The notes: a model not told the origin generated them from the sequence alone. 64,000 bases of DNA from Mesotaenium endlicherianum (GCA_009602735.1 WELA01006783.1:4312-68311); one strand, 5' to 3'. Shown: positions 45,203-56,940, counted from the stretch's first letter. A program made the numbers and translations.

Positions 45203-46185
45203 TGTAACGTTTCTGGTTGAAACGGTCTTTTTTTGAGAATCTTTTCCTCGGTATTCAAGAAACCTTCATAACAGCGATTGGAAAATATCTCTACATGGAA
45301 ATACTTGTCTAACTTTTGAGAAAGAATGGGAGAGAGGAGAAGTAGTATTCGTGCTTGTGAGAGTTGCACTCACAATGACTCTTGTGGGTATTTATACCCA
45401 CACAACGTGAGGCATCGAGTGCTTCAAGTCACCACCTAGGGCACTGGTCATGTCAACAAAAACGATCAAATTGATGTGACCAGTTTGACCGAATGCAAGA
45501 AATCGCTCCATGTGGAGATTTCGAGACTTTCGACGAATCGCGTCGAATCGCTTCGCGCCGAATTGGCGTAGTCACATCTATTCGACTTTTCGAATAGACG
45601 TGATTGGTTATAGTCACGTCTATGAGTTTCCTCAAATAGACGTGACCGGTCGCGTAGTCGCGAATAGTTGCGTACACGTCGTTTCGTCATGACCACGTAG
45701 TTTGTAAAAACTACTTTGCCAATTGGTTAGGTGTGAATGTTTCAAACGAGGACTCGCGGGTTTGAATTTGCCTGGATGCAAAGTAACTTAGCATAATTTA
45801 CTCGTTTGACTTTTCGACTTCGTTCGGCTTTACGACGCGTCGTAAATCCAAAATCTATGGCTTAGGCATTATCCGAAAATACTAATAATCATATCAACTT
45901 AATTAATCAAAGATTAATTAGGTTATTATTCTCATAATTGATTAAAGTACCTTATGACTAATTATGTCAAACTATTGCCAAGTTGTCGAATTACTTTACG
46001 ACGCTTTTTGCAATAGCATCTTGGTCGTTTCGCTAATTGACCATCAATTAGTCGGCACACACGTGTGGCGAATAGTTTATCAAGATGCAATCATTTATCA
46101 GCAATATATTGATAAATAGCGACACGTATTGTAGGTAATCAGGAGAATATTCCTAAATACGCCTAAAATAACTTAGATTGTTACA
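45203..46185 (-). repeat. 3' LTR of D1
   Basis: Plus strand tgtaacgtttctgg...gattgttaca. It contains a tRNA-like 74-mer (45712-45785, plus), two adjacent hairpins (45571-45604 and 45613-45646) and a TATA box inside an inverted repeat (45383-45402). The polypurine tract (minus, ttaggggggaggag) abuts at 46186. Confidence 0.92.
45712..45785 (+). other. tRNA-like module in D1 3' LTR
   Basis: Same 74-nt module as at 51912-51985: tactttgc at one end pairs with gcaaagta at the other, with a D-arm-like aattggttagg and a T-arm-like block (gcgggtttgaatttgcc) between. Slightly more diverged in the B-box-like part. Confidence 0.4.
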
Positions 46186-46321
46186 CTCCTCCCCCCTAAA
46201 AAGAACTTAACGTCCTCGTTAAGCGTCGTCTTTTAAGTTGAGTGTGTCCATACTGACCGTAATCAGCGTCAAACACTGTCAGCAAAAATCTTTGCATCAT
46301 CATAGGGACGAAAAAGAGCGA

Positions 46322-49240
46322 TCATTTGACTGCGTCTCTTTTGCGCTTGTTCCTTGGCTTACGAATTGTCCCGGGTAGCACACTTGCCGTGGGGCAAAAC
46401 ATCTGAGCAGTAGCCCATCGTAACCAATATTGTTGAGCCATGTCTTTACAATTCAGTAGGATCTCGTCCTGAGGTTCGTACAAATTCCAACTGGAATCAT
46501 CATCAAGCCACTTGATCAAAAGCTCCACTCGTGGAGGCTAATGACGGGTATAGCGGTGTCCTAAGACGTCCTCTGCATCCCAAAATTATCATCATCGGCG
46601 AGTTCCAATTCCGGTGCCTGTGGCTGATAGCGGCCATCAGATCGAAACAGCCTAAGTAAACTGACATGGAACACAGGCTACGTTCGCCCCATGGATTTAG
46701 GCAAATCCAGTTGGTACGCAACAGGTCCAACCTTTGCAGTCACGATGAAAGGGCCTACCCAACGAGGCAGAAGCTTTTGCTTTCCCTTGGTGCTTGAGTT
46801 GCAGGTTTTTAGTTTGCAGAAGTACTTCATTACCAACTTGAAAACTCAACTCAGTTGTGTGCGTATCAGCAAATTGTTTCTGTTGATCTCGAGCGGCGGC
46901 TAGAGTCAACTTTGCTTGTTTGTGCACCTTTTGAAGAGAGTGGACAAAGAGGCAAGCACTTGGTACTCTCATGGTTGACATCCCCGCCTGACCGAAATCG
47001 ATGGAAGTCCGGGAAGTGTGCAAATATAATTAAGGAAAAACGGAGTTTCCTTAACACTTTTCTCATAAGCATTATTTACTGCAAACTCTGCAATTGAAAG
47101 AAGGGTGTCCCAGTTGTCTTGGTGAGGATTCACATAATGCCTAAGGAACTGTTGCAAAACGCGGTTCATTCGTTCTGTCTGACCATTGGTCTGAGGATGG
47201 AAGCTAGTTGACATCTTAAGGGTTGTGCCAAAATGCGAGCAAACTTCCTGCCAGACGTGGCTCGTAAATTGACTGTCACGATCGCTTATGATCTCTTTCG
47301 GCATCCCATGTAACTTGAACACGTAATTAATGAAGAGACGTGCGGTCTCCTTTGCATCAAGTGATGATTTAGTGGCCACAAAATGCACCATCCTCATGAA
47401 ACGGTCCACGATCGTTAACACCCCATTGTGTCTTGTATCGGTGGTAGGCAATTCCATGACAAAGTCGAGGTTTATGCTTTCCCAAGGAGCACCTCCAAGT
47501 TCCAATAGTTGCACCTTCCCAGCGGGTAAAACATATAGGTCTGCCTGCCTCCAACAGCACAGCCCCTATTCCAACACCGGACACATTAGAGACTACCTCG
47601 TAAGGCAAGTCCGGATCGGCCAATGAAAGGATCGGCGAATTTGTGAGTGCATACTTAATGCGCTTAAACGCATGCTGCAAATTCTCATTTCAAATGAACA
47701 TCTTATCTTTCCTTGTCATAGTAGTTTGAGGCGCTGCCATCACTGAACAAACTTACGGAAGTAATTAGCAAACCCACGGAATGAACGTACAGTATGTACA
47801 TCAATCGGTACAGGCCAATCTTCGACACACGCAATTTTGGCGGGATCGGGGCGCACCTCGTTCATACCCACAATGTGCCCAAGGTACAACAGTTCATCCT
47901 TAAGGAAGGAACATTTCTTGAGCTTGGCATACAGATGTTGCTCTTTTAGGATTTGCAACACCAATTCCAGGTGCGTGTAATGCTCGTCCCTGTTCTTTGA
48001 GTAGACCAGGATATCGTCGAGGTAAACCTGGACAAATTTTCCCAAATATGGTCTAAGCAGATCGTTCATCGTGCTCTGGAATGTCGCTGGTGCATTGGTA
48101 AGTCCAAAACTTAGGACTTTGTAGTGGAAGTGCCCAATAGGCGTCCGAAACGCTGTCTTGAAGACATCCTCTGGTGTGATTCAAATTTGATTATAGCCTT
48201 GGGCTAGATCAAGCGAGGAGAACATGCATGCCCCCTTGCAGCGAATCAAACAAATCATCAATGCGAGGCAACGAACAGCGGTTCTTGACCGTTAAGTAGT
48301 TCAGCGCACGATAATCAATGCACATCCTGAGCGTCCCATCTTTCTTTGAAACAAATAAAATGGGGGCTCCAAATGGAGAAGAGCTCGGCTCAATCCATCC
48401 TTTCTTAAGCAAGTCGGTAATTTGGTCCTTCATTTCTGTCATCTCCAACGAGCTTAAGCGATAAATAGGTCGCCAAGTCGGTTGAGAATTTGGAACGAGA
48501 GGGATAGTATGCCCAATATTCCTATCAGGCGGAAGCTCCGCTGGTATTTCACTGGGGAACATTGACTTTTGCTTCTGCAATAAAGCAGCAAGTTCACTTG
48601 TAAGTGTCGCCACATGATCAGGGACGTCCACTACATCGTCTTTTGCAAAGACTGTAGTGGATGTCAATGAGGGATCACGCCGCAGTAATCCGTAGAAAAC
48701 ATGTTGACCTTGTTTTGCCATACGCCGTGCTTGCTTAGTGGACAATAGAAGGGTCTCATGACTTTCTTTGTCCATATCGGGCTTGAGAGACTGAAGAGTA
48801 ATCTTCCTGGTCCCTTTCTGAACAATGCATGTCTCTTGACCGTAGTCAAGTATTGCACTTGTTCGTATAAGCCAACTATTACCCAAAATTGCATCAATAC
48901 CTTTGGAAAATTCCGTAACGTAGAATTGTTCATGGCCAAAGTATGACTGCACCTTAAGGCGTAACGTAATCGTTCCAACAATGCAAGCCAAAGAACCATC
49001 GTCAAGGCAAAGGGTTTGAATCTCCACAATTGGAATCAGCTTCATACCTTGTGCAAAACGTGCACTAATGAAGCTGTCTGATGTTCCTGAATCAATGACA
49101 GTGAAGCAGAACCGTCCTGAAACTTTCGTTTCAAACGTCATACTCAACCCCAAAGAATCATTATGCATCACTTGCAATGTCCTCGCCTTGAGAGGAATAT
49201 GGGAAATATAGAGGTCCTTTACTAAAATCCCATTCTTCAT
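46322..49240 (-). pseudogene. pol: D1 pol region, broken
   Basis: Minus-strand remains in the order protease ([15 protein letters not shown]), reverse transcriptase ([20 protein letters not shown]), RNase H traces, integrase core (MELPTTD, ISDRDSQFTSHVW, QTERMNR) and a short chromodomain-like tail (LLIKWLDDDSSWN). Ty3/gypsy, distinct from A, B and C. Many breaks; a fossil. Confidence 0.85.
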
Positions 49241-49466
49241 TGCCGATCTCGCGCAAAACCGAGGATCGAGTCAAATTAAGCGCGTTTCCGTGGGAATGCA
49301 GCCATATAAACGGGTGCAAGACATTTGTGCATTTTCCGTAAGCCAGACAAGTGTGTGAAACACTACTCCACGTTAGAATCATGCGGCTGAAAGTGTAAGA
49401 ACGTGCAAGCATATATACACTCAAGTTCCGTAAACTCGTCAAAGCTCAACACTTGCATACTAATAT

Positions 49467-50210
49467 TGAAAGGGGCAAAGTGCCCTAGTGGAAGCGTAGT
49501 TACTCACGAGGAAAGGAACTAGTTGCCATCATACTAGAGAGTGCAGCGGCATATCACTAACAAAGCTAGGGGAAATTACTCAACATTTTGAGTAGCAAGA
49601 AACTGCTCACAAATGATGTAGGATGAAAGGCCTTGTCATTACAAACCCGTAGAAATTTACAGAAGTGAAAACTGATAAGAAACAAAGAAGTTTTGCCTAT
49701 TTATAATTTTCTGCCTAAGTGCTTCTCCCTAGGAGGAAGCTACGGATTTTCCTAAGTGTTCGTCAAATCGTCCCTTCCAGAATATTCGTGAGTAAGCCAG
49801 ATCAGTCTAATCTGACGTGTCGGGCCGAATTGACGTCCACATACATGCATCGACATTACTAGAATATTCTATCTTAGACGCGCTAGGCTAAACCGAAACT
49901 TCTAGGTAAATCGACCTAGTCGGCACTCCGCGTCAGCCGAACTTACGTGAAGGTTCGAGTTCATTCTAACGGGCCAGATCGCTCGACGCTGTCGGTCAAT
50001 CCGACGGTCGCGCTCACCGCGAATTAAGGGCAGTCGTCAACCGACCTCAAAACTAATTAAACTTCGGAAATCCATAACTCTCTCAATACTTGACCAAATT
50101 TGATGCACTTTATATCAAAATGACCACAAAATTGCATTCTACATGAATGTACAATCAAAACATAATTTTATGAAACTCAAAAATGCACTTTATAAACCTA
50201 TGACCTTACA
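49467..50210 (-). repeat. Solo LTR of family C inside D1
   Basis: 744 bp, plus strand tgaaaggggc...tgaccttaca, nearly identical to the C1 LTRs, flanked by TSD AATAT (49462-49466 and 50211-50215). A C element inserted here and was later reduced to one LTR, all after D1 had landed. Confidence 0.96.
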
Positions 50211-51050
50211 AATATATTCCCAACGGAATATATCAATATCGGGTATGCTAGAGAGAACAAGAATCTTTGGTGTATGCAAACAAACACCTAGAAATTCCTG
50301 CTCACTAAGTAGTGTTGTCAGCAGCTCAGAAGGAGGCGCATTGACTGGCTCTTGACCTACTTCGTCGGGACCATTCCTCAAATCCTTTTGTGAAGGACAC
50401 ATTTTAGAGATATGTTCCTGTTTCTCACATGAAAAACACAAACCTGCCACCACAATGTGGTGACGAGCCTCGGTGTTAGCAATCTTGCGAGTCTTTAGGG
50501 AAGGTCCTGGTGAATTGGCAATTTTTCCGCCTTTGGAAAGGTTATGCCGTTTCGGACCTCTCTTACGAGATCAAGGAAAATTGGTAGGAGGAGGATGTGT
50601 AGTGCAAACAGGCTGACTAAGAGGCTATACGGCGGGCTCCTCCTGGAGTATTATTTCTTGTGCTACCTTGGAAGTGTTATGACGTCCAAAAGAACGACGT
50701 AACATAGCAGAGAAGTCTTCAAAAGTCATCGTTTGACAATCTTCTCCATGCCATAACTTTGCAACGGTCCCTTTAAGAAAAGTGGAAGCCGTCATGGCTT
50801 GGTTGATCGGGGCGACTTGTGCCAGAACGAAGAATTTCCGAAGTTGCTTCAAGAAATGACGCACATCAGACCCGGTGCCACCGTAAAATTTTGCCGGCGA
50901 GCGGGGCTTGGACGAAGACGTCGGTGCCGAGGCATGCCCAGGAGTGGCAGGTGGGTTGTGCTGAGGAGCGTCGTCGCCAGCGGTCCCAGATGTGTCGGCA
51001 ACCCCCTGGACAGCCTGCAAATACGAACAAATCGCGGTGTTAAAAACCAT
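50211..51050 (-). pseudogene. gag: D1 gag region, broken
   Basis: Upstream part: QGVADTSGTAGDDAPQHNPP then a capsid block (SDVRHFLKQLRKFFVLAQVAP, LWHGEDCQTMTFEDFSAMLRR); downstream part includes a zinc-knuckle-like CFSCEKQEHISKMC. The remainder lies beyond the solo LTR. A fossil. Confidence 0.82.
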
Positions 51051-51282
51051 CTTGGAAACAAAGCAGTTGTGCGAAATAAACGCGGCAAACGATTTTCAGC
51101 GGCAAAATTTTCCAGCGCCAAGTGGGCCTGGGGGACCGGTCAGGTTGTCATCGTTGCCAGCAGCAAGATTTGTAGCAGCGCGGTTGCACCAACAATCACT
51201 GTGTCGTCTCCGGTGGAAGGATTTTTCTTGAATTCCTAGAAAACGCCAAAATATGGCGAGAAACATTTTTGTCAAAAACAAT

Positions 51283-51333
51283 AAGCGATCGTAGCCTAGG
51301 GCATTACTAGGATGGGTGACCGTCCCACTAAAG
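51283..51333 (+). other. 5S-rRNA-like segment in D1 leader
   Basis: The core tactaggatgggtgacc (51305-51321) is identical to the 3' half of plant 5S rRNA (internal control region), and the flanks aagcg...tagcctagggcat and tcccactaaag also align to 5S with changes. It is antisense to D1, between the 5' LTR and gag. Too short and altered to be a working 5S gene. Confidence 0.55.
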
Positions 51334-51395
51334 AATTGCCCCCAAAATATGTTTTCCAACCACTAAAAAAATAAATCCTTGGGGAAACCGAGATT

Positions 51396-51408
51396 GGCTT
51401 CGATACCA
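51396..51408 (-). other. Primer-binding site of D1
   Basis: Minus strand tggtatcgaagcc, one base from the 5' LTR. Its first six bases fit initiator tRNA-Met; the rest differs from the site used by A, B and C. Confidence 0.7.
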
Positions 51409-51590
51409 ATGTAACGTTTCGGGCTGAAACGGTCTTTTTTTGAGAATCTTTTCCTCGGTATTCAAGGTTATTTTAATAACAGCGGTAGGAAATTATCTGA
51501 ATTTGGAAATACTTGTCTAAATTTCGAGAAAAAATGGGAGAGAGGAGAAATAGTATTTGTGCTTGTGAGAGTTGCACTCACAATGATTCT

Positions 51591-51610
51591 TGTGGGTATT
51601 TATACCCACA
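51591..51610 (-). promoter_or_regulatory. TATA box within an inverted repeat, D1 LTR
   Basis: Minus-strand tataaata (51597-51604) lies between 8-bp inverted arms tgtgggta/tacccaca. Also present in the 3' LTR (45383-45402). Confidence 0.55.
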
Positions 51611-51911
51611 CAACGTGAGGCTTCTCGAGTCACCACCTAGGGCACTGGTCATGTCAACAAAAACGGTCAAATGGATGTGACCATTTTGACCGAATGCACG
51701 AAATCACGCCATGTGGAGATTTCGAGACTTTTGACGAATCGCGTCGAATCGCTTCGCGCCGAATCGGCGTAGTCACATCTATTCGACTTTTCGAATAGAC
51801 GTGATTGTTTGTAGTCACGTCTATGAGTTTCCTCGAATAGACGTGACCGGTCGCGTAGTCGCGAATAGTCGCGTACAGGTCGTTTCGTCATGATCACGTA
51901 GTTTGTAGAAC

Positions 51912-51985
51912 TACTTTGCCAATCGGTTAGGTGTGAACGTTTCAAACAAGGACTCGCGGGTTCAAATCCGCCTGGATGCAAAGTA
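51912..51985 (+). other. tRNA-like module in D1 5' LTR
   Basis: 74 nt, the normal length of a tRNA without CCA. Ends pair over 8 bp (tactttgc / gcaaagta) like an acceptor stem; caatcggttagg resembles a D-arm/A-box; ggttcaaatcc fits the Pol III B-box with one mismatch and lies in a T-arm-like hairpin. The anticodon arm is weak. Antisense to D1. Probably a tRNA-derived relic, not a working tRNA gene. Confidence 0.45.
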
Positions 51986-52507
51986 ACTTTGCATAATTAA
52001 CTCGTTTGACTTTTCGAGTTCGTTCGGTTTTACGACTCGTCGTAAATCCAAAATCTATCACTTAAGCATTATCCGAAAATAATGATAATCATATCAACTT
52101 AATTAATCAAAGATCAATCAGGTTATTATCTCATAATTAATCAAAGTACCTTATGATGAATTGTGTCAAACTATTGCGAAGTTGTTGAATTACTTTACGA
52201 CGCTATTTGCAATAGCATCTTGGTCGTTTCATAAATCGACCATCAATTAGTCGGCACACACGTGTGGCGAATATGCAATCATTTATCAACAATATATTGA
52301 TAAATAGCGTAATGTATTGTAGGTAATTAGGAGAATATTCCTAAATACGCCTAAAATAGCTCAAATCGTAACAGTAAAGCCAAACAACTACGCCTTGGCG
52401 ATGGTTCTTTAGCTCAAATTGTGGGCACGATTTGTTTACCTCTTAAGGTGCAGTCATACCATGGACATGAAAAGTTCTATGTAACGAACTTGCCTGATGG
52501 TGTTGAT

Positions 52508-53269
52508 CCTAGTTTAAAAATCCGGATACGGCTCACACGTATGAGCGTACAACCAATCCGTACGGTACGTGAAGTTAATACAAATACGTCAAAATACGCC
52601 CAAATACGCCGGTGTCAGTCATATAAATCGATTGTCAGTTTCTGCGCGTGCGGCACCGTCTGCTTCTTTCACGTTTAATGCTTGGCTTAAAGTTTCAAAT
52701 ACTCCGCCAAAAATTGTTAAGTCACTCAGACACACGAATGCAACGTGCCGGCAGTAAGCGGAAAAGTAATCGGCGTCTTTGTGCACCGACTCCGCTTTCC
52801 CACTCCGTGCTCATTGCAATTTAGATTTTTGTGTTTCCGGTTGGCGTGTTCTACTTCGTGTGACCAATTACATCTATATAGCAAGCTTATCCATGTTTCT
52901 GCCAATAAAAACTCGACACAAGGATGAGCCACGACATAGGTGGGATTGCTTCTACCACCTTACATTAGATTAATCTTGTAAGTTATGGTGCTAAACGTTT
53001 GTTCGCAATGACAGTCCGATCACTTTGTCACAAGTGTCGCCTGCGCCCGTGAGGTACTTTGACAATGTGGTCTAATGATAAGCGTTCACAAGCCGACGTG
53101 GAGAGTTACAGCGGAGAAAAAAGGTGAAGTGAATAAATCGGGCACAATGCAGAAAAAGCCAATAATCTGCTTTCGATGTATACGCGTTTTTTGCCGTACG
53201 AGAATACGGCGTACTGAAATCCGTCCGGTACGGCCTGTTAGCCCTATACGGCCAAATTTTTAAACTAGG
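52508..53269. mobile_element. Non-autonomous DNA transposon, hAT-like, 762 bp
   Basis: Perfect 14-bp terminal inverted repeats, cctagtttaaaaat at the left and its complement at the right (53256-53269), flanked by the 8-bp direct repeat gtgttgat (52500-52507 and 53270-53277). The flanking D2 sequence is continuous across the insertion when compared with D1. Eight-bp duplications are typical of the hAT superfamily. Subterminal regions are dense in tacgg/ccgta motifs, as transposase-binding zones often are. No frame long enough for a transposase; mobilisation would need an enzyme from elsewhere. A 9-bp duplication (MULE-like) is possible if one TIR base is assigned differently. Confidence 0.8.
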
Positions 53270-53277
53270 GTGTTGAT

Positions 53278-54617
53278 GAAATTTTAGGTAACACTTGCCT
53301 TACGCATACACATGCATTGTTGGACTACGGTCAGAGTACGTGCATTGTTCGCAAGGGAGGTCGGAAGTTAACTCTTCAATCTCTTAAGCCCGATGTGGAT
53401 TTGGGAGGTTCTACGAAGAATCTTCTATTATCCATAAAGCAAGCTCGGCAATTGGTTAAGCAAGGTCAACATGTTTTCTACGGATTACTGCGACAAGCTC
53501 CCAGAGAGGTTTCTTCTTCACTTTTTACGGAAGAGTCACATTTGGAAGTCCCTGGTCATGTTGCAACACTTACAGCCGAATTGTCTGCTCTTCTGCAGAA
53601 GTACAAGTGTGTGTTTCCACCTGATATCCCTGCAGGTCTCCCACCTGACAGAGGTATTGGGCATACTATTCCTCTTCTTCCAGACGTCCAACCTACTTGG
53701 CGGCCAATTTACGGCTTTAGTTTGCTGGAGCTGGAAGAGATGAAGACCCAGATTGCCAACCTGCTGGCGAAAGAATGGATCGAGCCGAGCTCTTCTCCAT
53801 TTGGGGCACCCATCCTCTTCGTTCAGAAGAAGGATGGCAACCTATGTATGTGCAATGATTATCGAGCGTTGAACAACATAACGGTCAAGAACCGCTATTT
53901 GTTACCTTGCATCAATGATTTGTTTGATTTGTTGCAAGGCGCACAGGTGTTCTTTTCGCTTAATCTAGCCCAAGGCTATCATTAGATTCGGATCACTCCA
54001 AAGGACGTTCCCAAGACAGCGTTTCGGACGCTGATTGGCCACTTCCAATACAAAGTCCTCAGTTTTGGACTTACCAATGCAACAGCGACATTCCAAAGCA
54101 CAATAAACGATGTATTTTGACCTTACTTGGAAAAGTACGTCCAGGTTCACCTCAACAACATCTTGGTCTACTCAAAGACGAAGGCCGAGCATTACAAACA
54201 CCTGGAGTTGGAGTTGCAAATTCTTCGTGAGCAACAGCTTTACGCCAAGCTCAAGGAATGTTCCTTCCTCAAGGATGAACTTTTGTACAAGGGACATATC
54301 GTTGGCTCGACAGGCCTACGACTAGACCCGGCCAAAATCGCATGCGTTGCGGACTGGCCGGTCCCCACAGACGTATATACTGTTCGTTCATTCCTAGGCT
54401 TTGCAAACTACATTCGCAAGTTTATGCAAGGTTATACAGTGATGGCTACGCCACTCGTTTCTCGGACAAGGAAGAACGTGCCTTTATTTGGAATGAGAAC
54501 ACGCAATTTGCGTTAGAGCGCATTTCGAATGCCCTCACTCATGCGCCAGTTCTAACATTAGCTGATCCAAACCAACCTTACGAGGTAGTGGCGGATGCGT
54601 CTGGTGTTGGGATAGGA
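53278..54617 (+). pseudogene. pol: D2 pol region, broken
   Basis: Continues from the protease end through reverse transcriptase ([55 protein letters not shown]) to the start of RNase H (YEVVADASGVGIG), where A3 is inserted. Several breaks; a fossil. Confidence 0.83.
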
Positions 54618-55324
54618 TGAAATGAATCCACTTACTAATAGGCGATTAACAATTAATAAAGACCATTATATCAGAAAGTAATCTTTATGATATTCTCTGT
54701 TAACGAGTTTAACAGCAAAAGGACAATACACTAGCAGTGAACAATACTCTCATATGTAATGTTAGTAAACGAGCATCAATCATGCAATCAGTAAACTCAT
54801 ACATAAGCAAGGCTAGAAGACAATTATTTTGAATAACTTCTCGCCTTGAATTCAAATCTCTCTCTCAGTAAGCAATACAAGAGAGTTGGCCTTGATTTCG
54901 AATGCCGAACTCGAGAGCAATACCTAGCATATGTACATGGAATGGTTTTACTGTTCAACGGCAAGTCCGATGGCACTGCCTACCCGAGAGTTGACCACGT
55001 TGATAGGACCTCGGTTAACCAAATCCACCACCATCTCCCATCATCCCAAATCGTCATTTGGCCATTCATCTAGCATATCACACTTAGATGCATGACTAGG
55101 CAGTTCGCTGCTACCGAGTACGGAAGTTAGCTAGCTGACTGACAAAGAATGTGTCAGCAAGCTGACCTGAGTTGACTTCAGCCTTCTGCTCACGGTTGAA
55201 TCATTAAACTGATTACTATTAAAAGTCCAGCAGATTAAATATTAACTAAAGTTCAGCTAGCTGAACTTTATCAACCATTATATTTAAATGAATATTATAT
55301 CTACCAGCATGCTGATTCTTTACA
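54618..55324 (-). repeat. 3' LTR of A3 (707 bp)
   Basis: Diverged A LTR, plus strand tgaaatgaatccac...gattctttaca, with the family polypurine tract adjoining at 55326-55338. The antisense frame survives in shortened form (54846-55073). Confidence 0.92.
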
Positions 55325-55556
55325 ATCCCTCCAACTTAAATTGTTGTCGCCTCGACAACATTAAACTGTAGGGTTATCTGTTTAGAAAACTAACAGTACT
55401 AATCTCCCAACCCCCTGCCTCTTGCTTCAACACTGTTGCCTAGCTGTGGGGATCACTTGTGACAATGAATTGCCACCTCCACCCTCAGGCCACTTCCATG
55501 TGGGATGCAAATAGAAAGACCTCAAGCAAGGCTTGACTGGAGGATGGTTCTGAGAT

Positions 55557-56940
55557 CTAGGTAGATGTTCTTGGGGCCCCACGATTAGGAGACTGAGATT
55601 TGGACCTAGATTTGGACAGCCCTCTAGGTTTGTCAGTTGGCCTTCTAAAGAACCCTGTTTGTTCTAAAGTTGGCCCACGAGGAGAACGGAGGATTGCAGC
55701 CTGCTCTTCAACCACCTGGGTGTTAATTCCCTCATAGACAGGCAACCCAGTAGGATGCTAGAATACATTGGCAAGTGGCACATGTCCCTGACTGAAGGGG
55801 GTGGCCAGCACACCTTTGACTACTCCGCATGTTCCCCTTTTGTTACCTCTGTTTTCTGGGGATTTCTGCCTTCCTCTGCTGCCAAGTACAGTAAAATCAG
55901 CTTCTTCCCCTGCCTGGGCAGGTAGGCTAGGAGATCGGGTGCAAGGTCCTGTTGCCACCACAGTAGGGGTCACAGTCCATACACCTGATCTTGGCCCCCT
56001 AGGGGTCCCTGCTTTTGCCTGCCCCTGGGTCTCCTGAGCTCCAACGGTTGATGCCTCTCCCCTGCCCTGTTCTTCCTCCTCATCCTCCTCATTTTCCTCC
56101 TCTAAGAGAGTAGGGTCTCGTCCACCAAGTCATACTGCTCCCTGGTGGGCATGGAAAAATCTACTGACCTTCCTTTCTTAGGACGAGCTAGAGATTGCTT
56201 GGCCTTCAGCTTGCTGATATCTATCCGGCCCGCATTCTTTGCCCATTTGACAAAGGCATGCTTCTCCTTAGAGAAGTAGTCTCTTCCCCTACGCCTGTGC
56301 TCCTTGGTTTTTGCATTCATATTACTCAGGCATTTATTAAGCCTGGGGTCCCAAGGGGCAACGTGAGGTGGCAAGATAAGGTAGCCGTCCAGCCTGTAGT
56401 GGAAGTCATCTGGGTGGGCCCGTTCACACTCCTGCTTCTTGTTAGTGACGATTATCCACCTCGTGTTTGTGGGCTTCTGGTAGTATTGTGGCCCATGTTC
56501 CGCCTTTTTAGCTTACAAGGAAATCAGTGGGTATGAACATCTGCTGCCCTGTTTCCTTGGCCAAGTACTCCCAGCTCCTCCTCTCAATTCCATTGTAGGC
56601 CGGCAGCAGTGTTAGGTAGAATACTGCATATTTAAAACTATTGAGTTGCATGCTTACCAACCTGATGAGTCTCCGATCTCCCACTATGCCAGGTACCAAT
56701 ACTGGCTCATCTTCCCTTGGTGTTTCTTCTGCCTCTTCTCCTCAGCCTTCCTGAGGTTCTCCGCCTCCTGCTCCTTCTTCCTCTGTGCCTCTTCCGCCGC
56801 CTCTTGTTGGTTGCAGACCTTGTCTTGTTCTCTCCTGGTGAGGGACGTCGCCGCCAGCTCTTTCTGGTAGCGCTCCATTGTCCCCTTGGCTTCTTCTGCC
56901 TTTCACCTTTTGTCTTCCTTTTGTGTGGTGGGAGCACATG
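55557..56940 (-). pseudogene. A3 ORF3 remains, broken
   Basis: Minus-strand blocks collinear with A1/A2 ORF3: charged N-terminal coil, the ERRSWEYLAKETGQQMF block, MPPHVAPWDPRLNKCLSNMN, and the SR-rich tail. Its presence in this older, diverged copy shows that ORF3 is an established part of family A and not a one-off capture. Several breaks. Confidence 0.85.

Larger units (their letters stand above)
45203..52373 (-). mobile_element. Element D1, Ty3/gypsy element, broken, with a solo LTR inside
   Basis: 7,171 bp on the minus strand bounded by LTRs of 983 and 964 bp and TSD GTAAA (45198-45202, 52374-52378). Includes primer site, leader, gag and pol remains. A solo family C LTR (49467-50210) splits its gag region. 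Many breaks in pol. It sits in D2, a member of the same family, in opposite orientation. Confidence 0.93.
51410..52373 (-). repeat. 5' LTR of D1
   Basis: Plus strand tgtaacgtttcggg...aaatcgtaaca, 964 bp. Visible divergence from the 3' LTR, including several indels, makes D1 considerably older than C1. Confidence 0.92.
43955..54617 (+). mobile_element. Element D2, decayed Ty3/gypsy element interrupted twice
   Basis: Pieces at 43955-45202, 52374-52507 and 53278-54617 are collinear with D1 (gag, protease, RT, start of RNase H) on the plus strand. D1 is inserted after 45202 (TSD GTAAA) and a DNA transposon after 52507. The right end is cut by A3 at 54618. No 5' LTR was found: similarity to D1 starts at gcaggctg (about 43952). 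Many breaks; the oldest layer here. Confidence 0.88.

Noticed and set aside
51912-51985. Functional tRNA gene
   Set aside because: Anticodon arm does not fold well, T-stem is imperfect, and it lies in a decayed LTR; kept only as tRNA-like.
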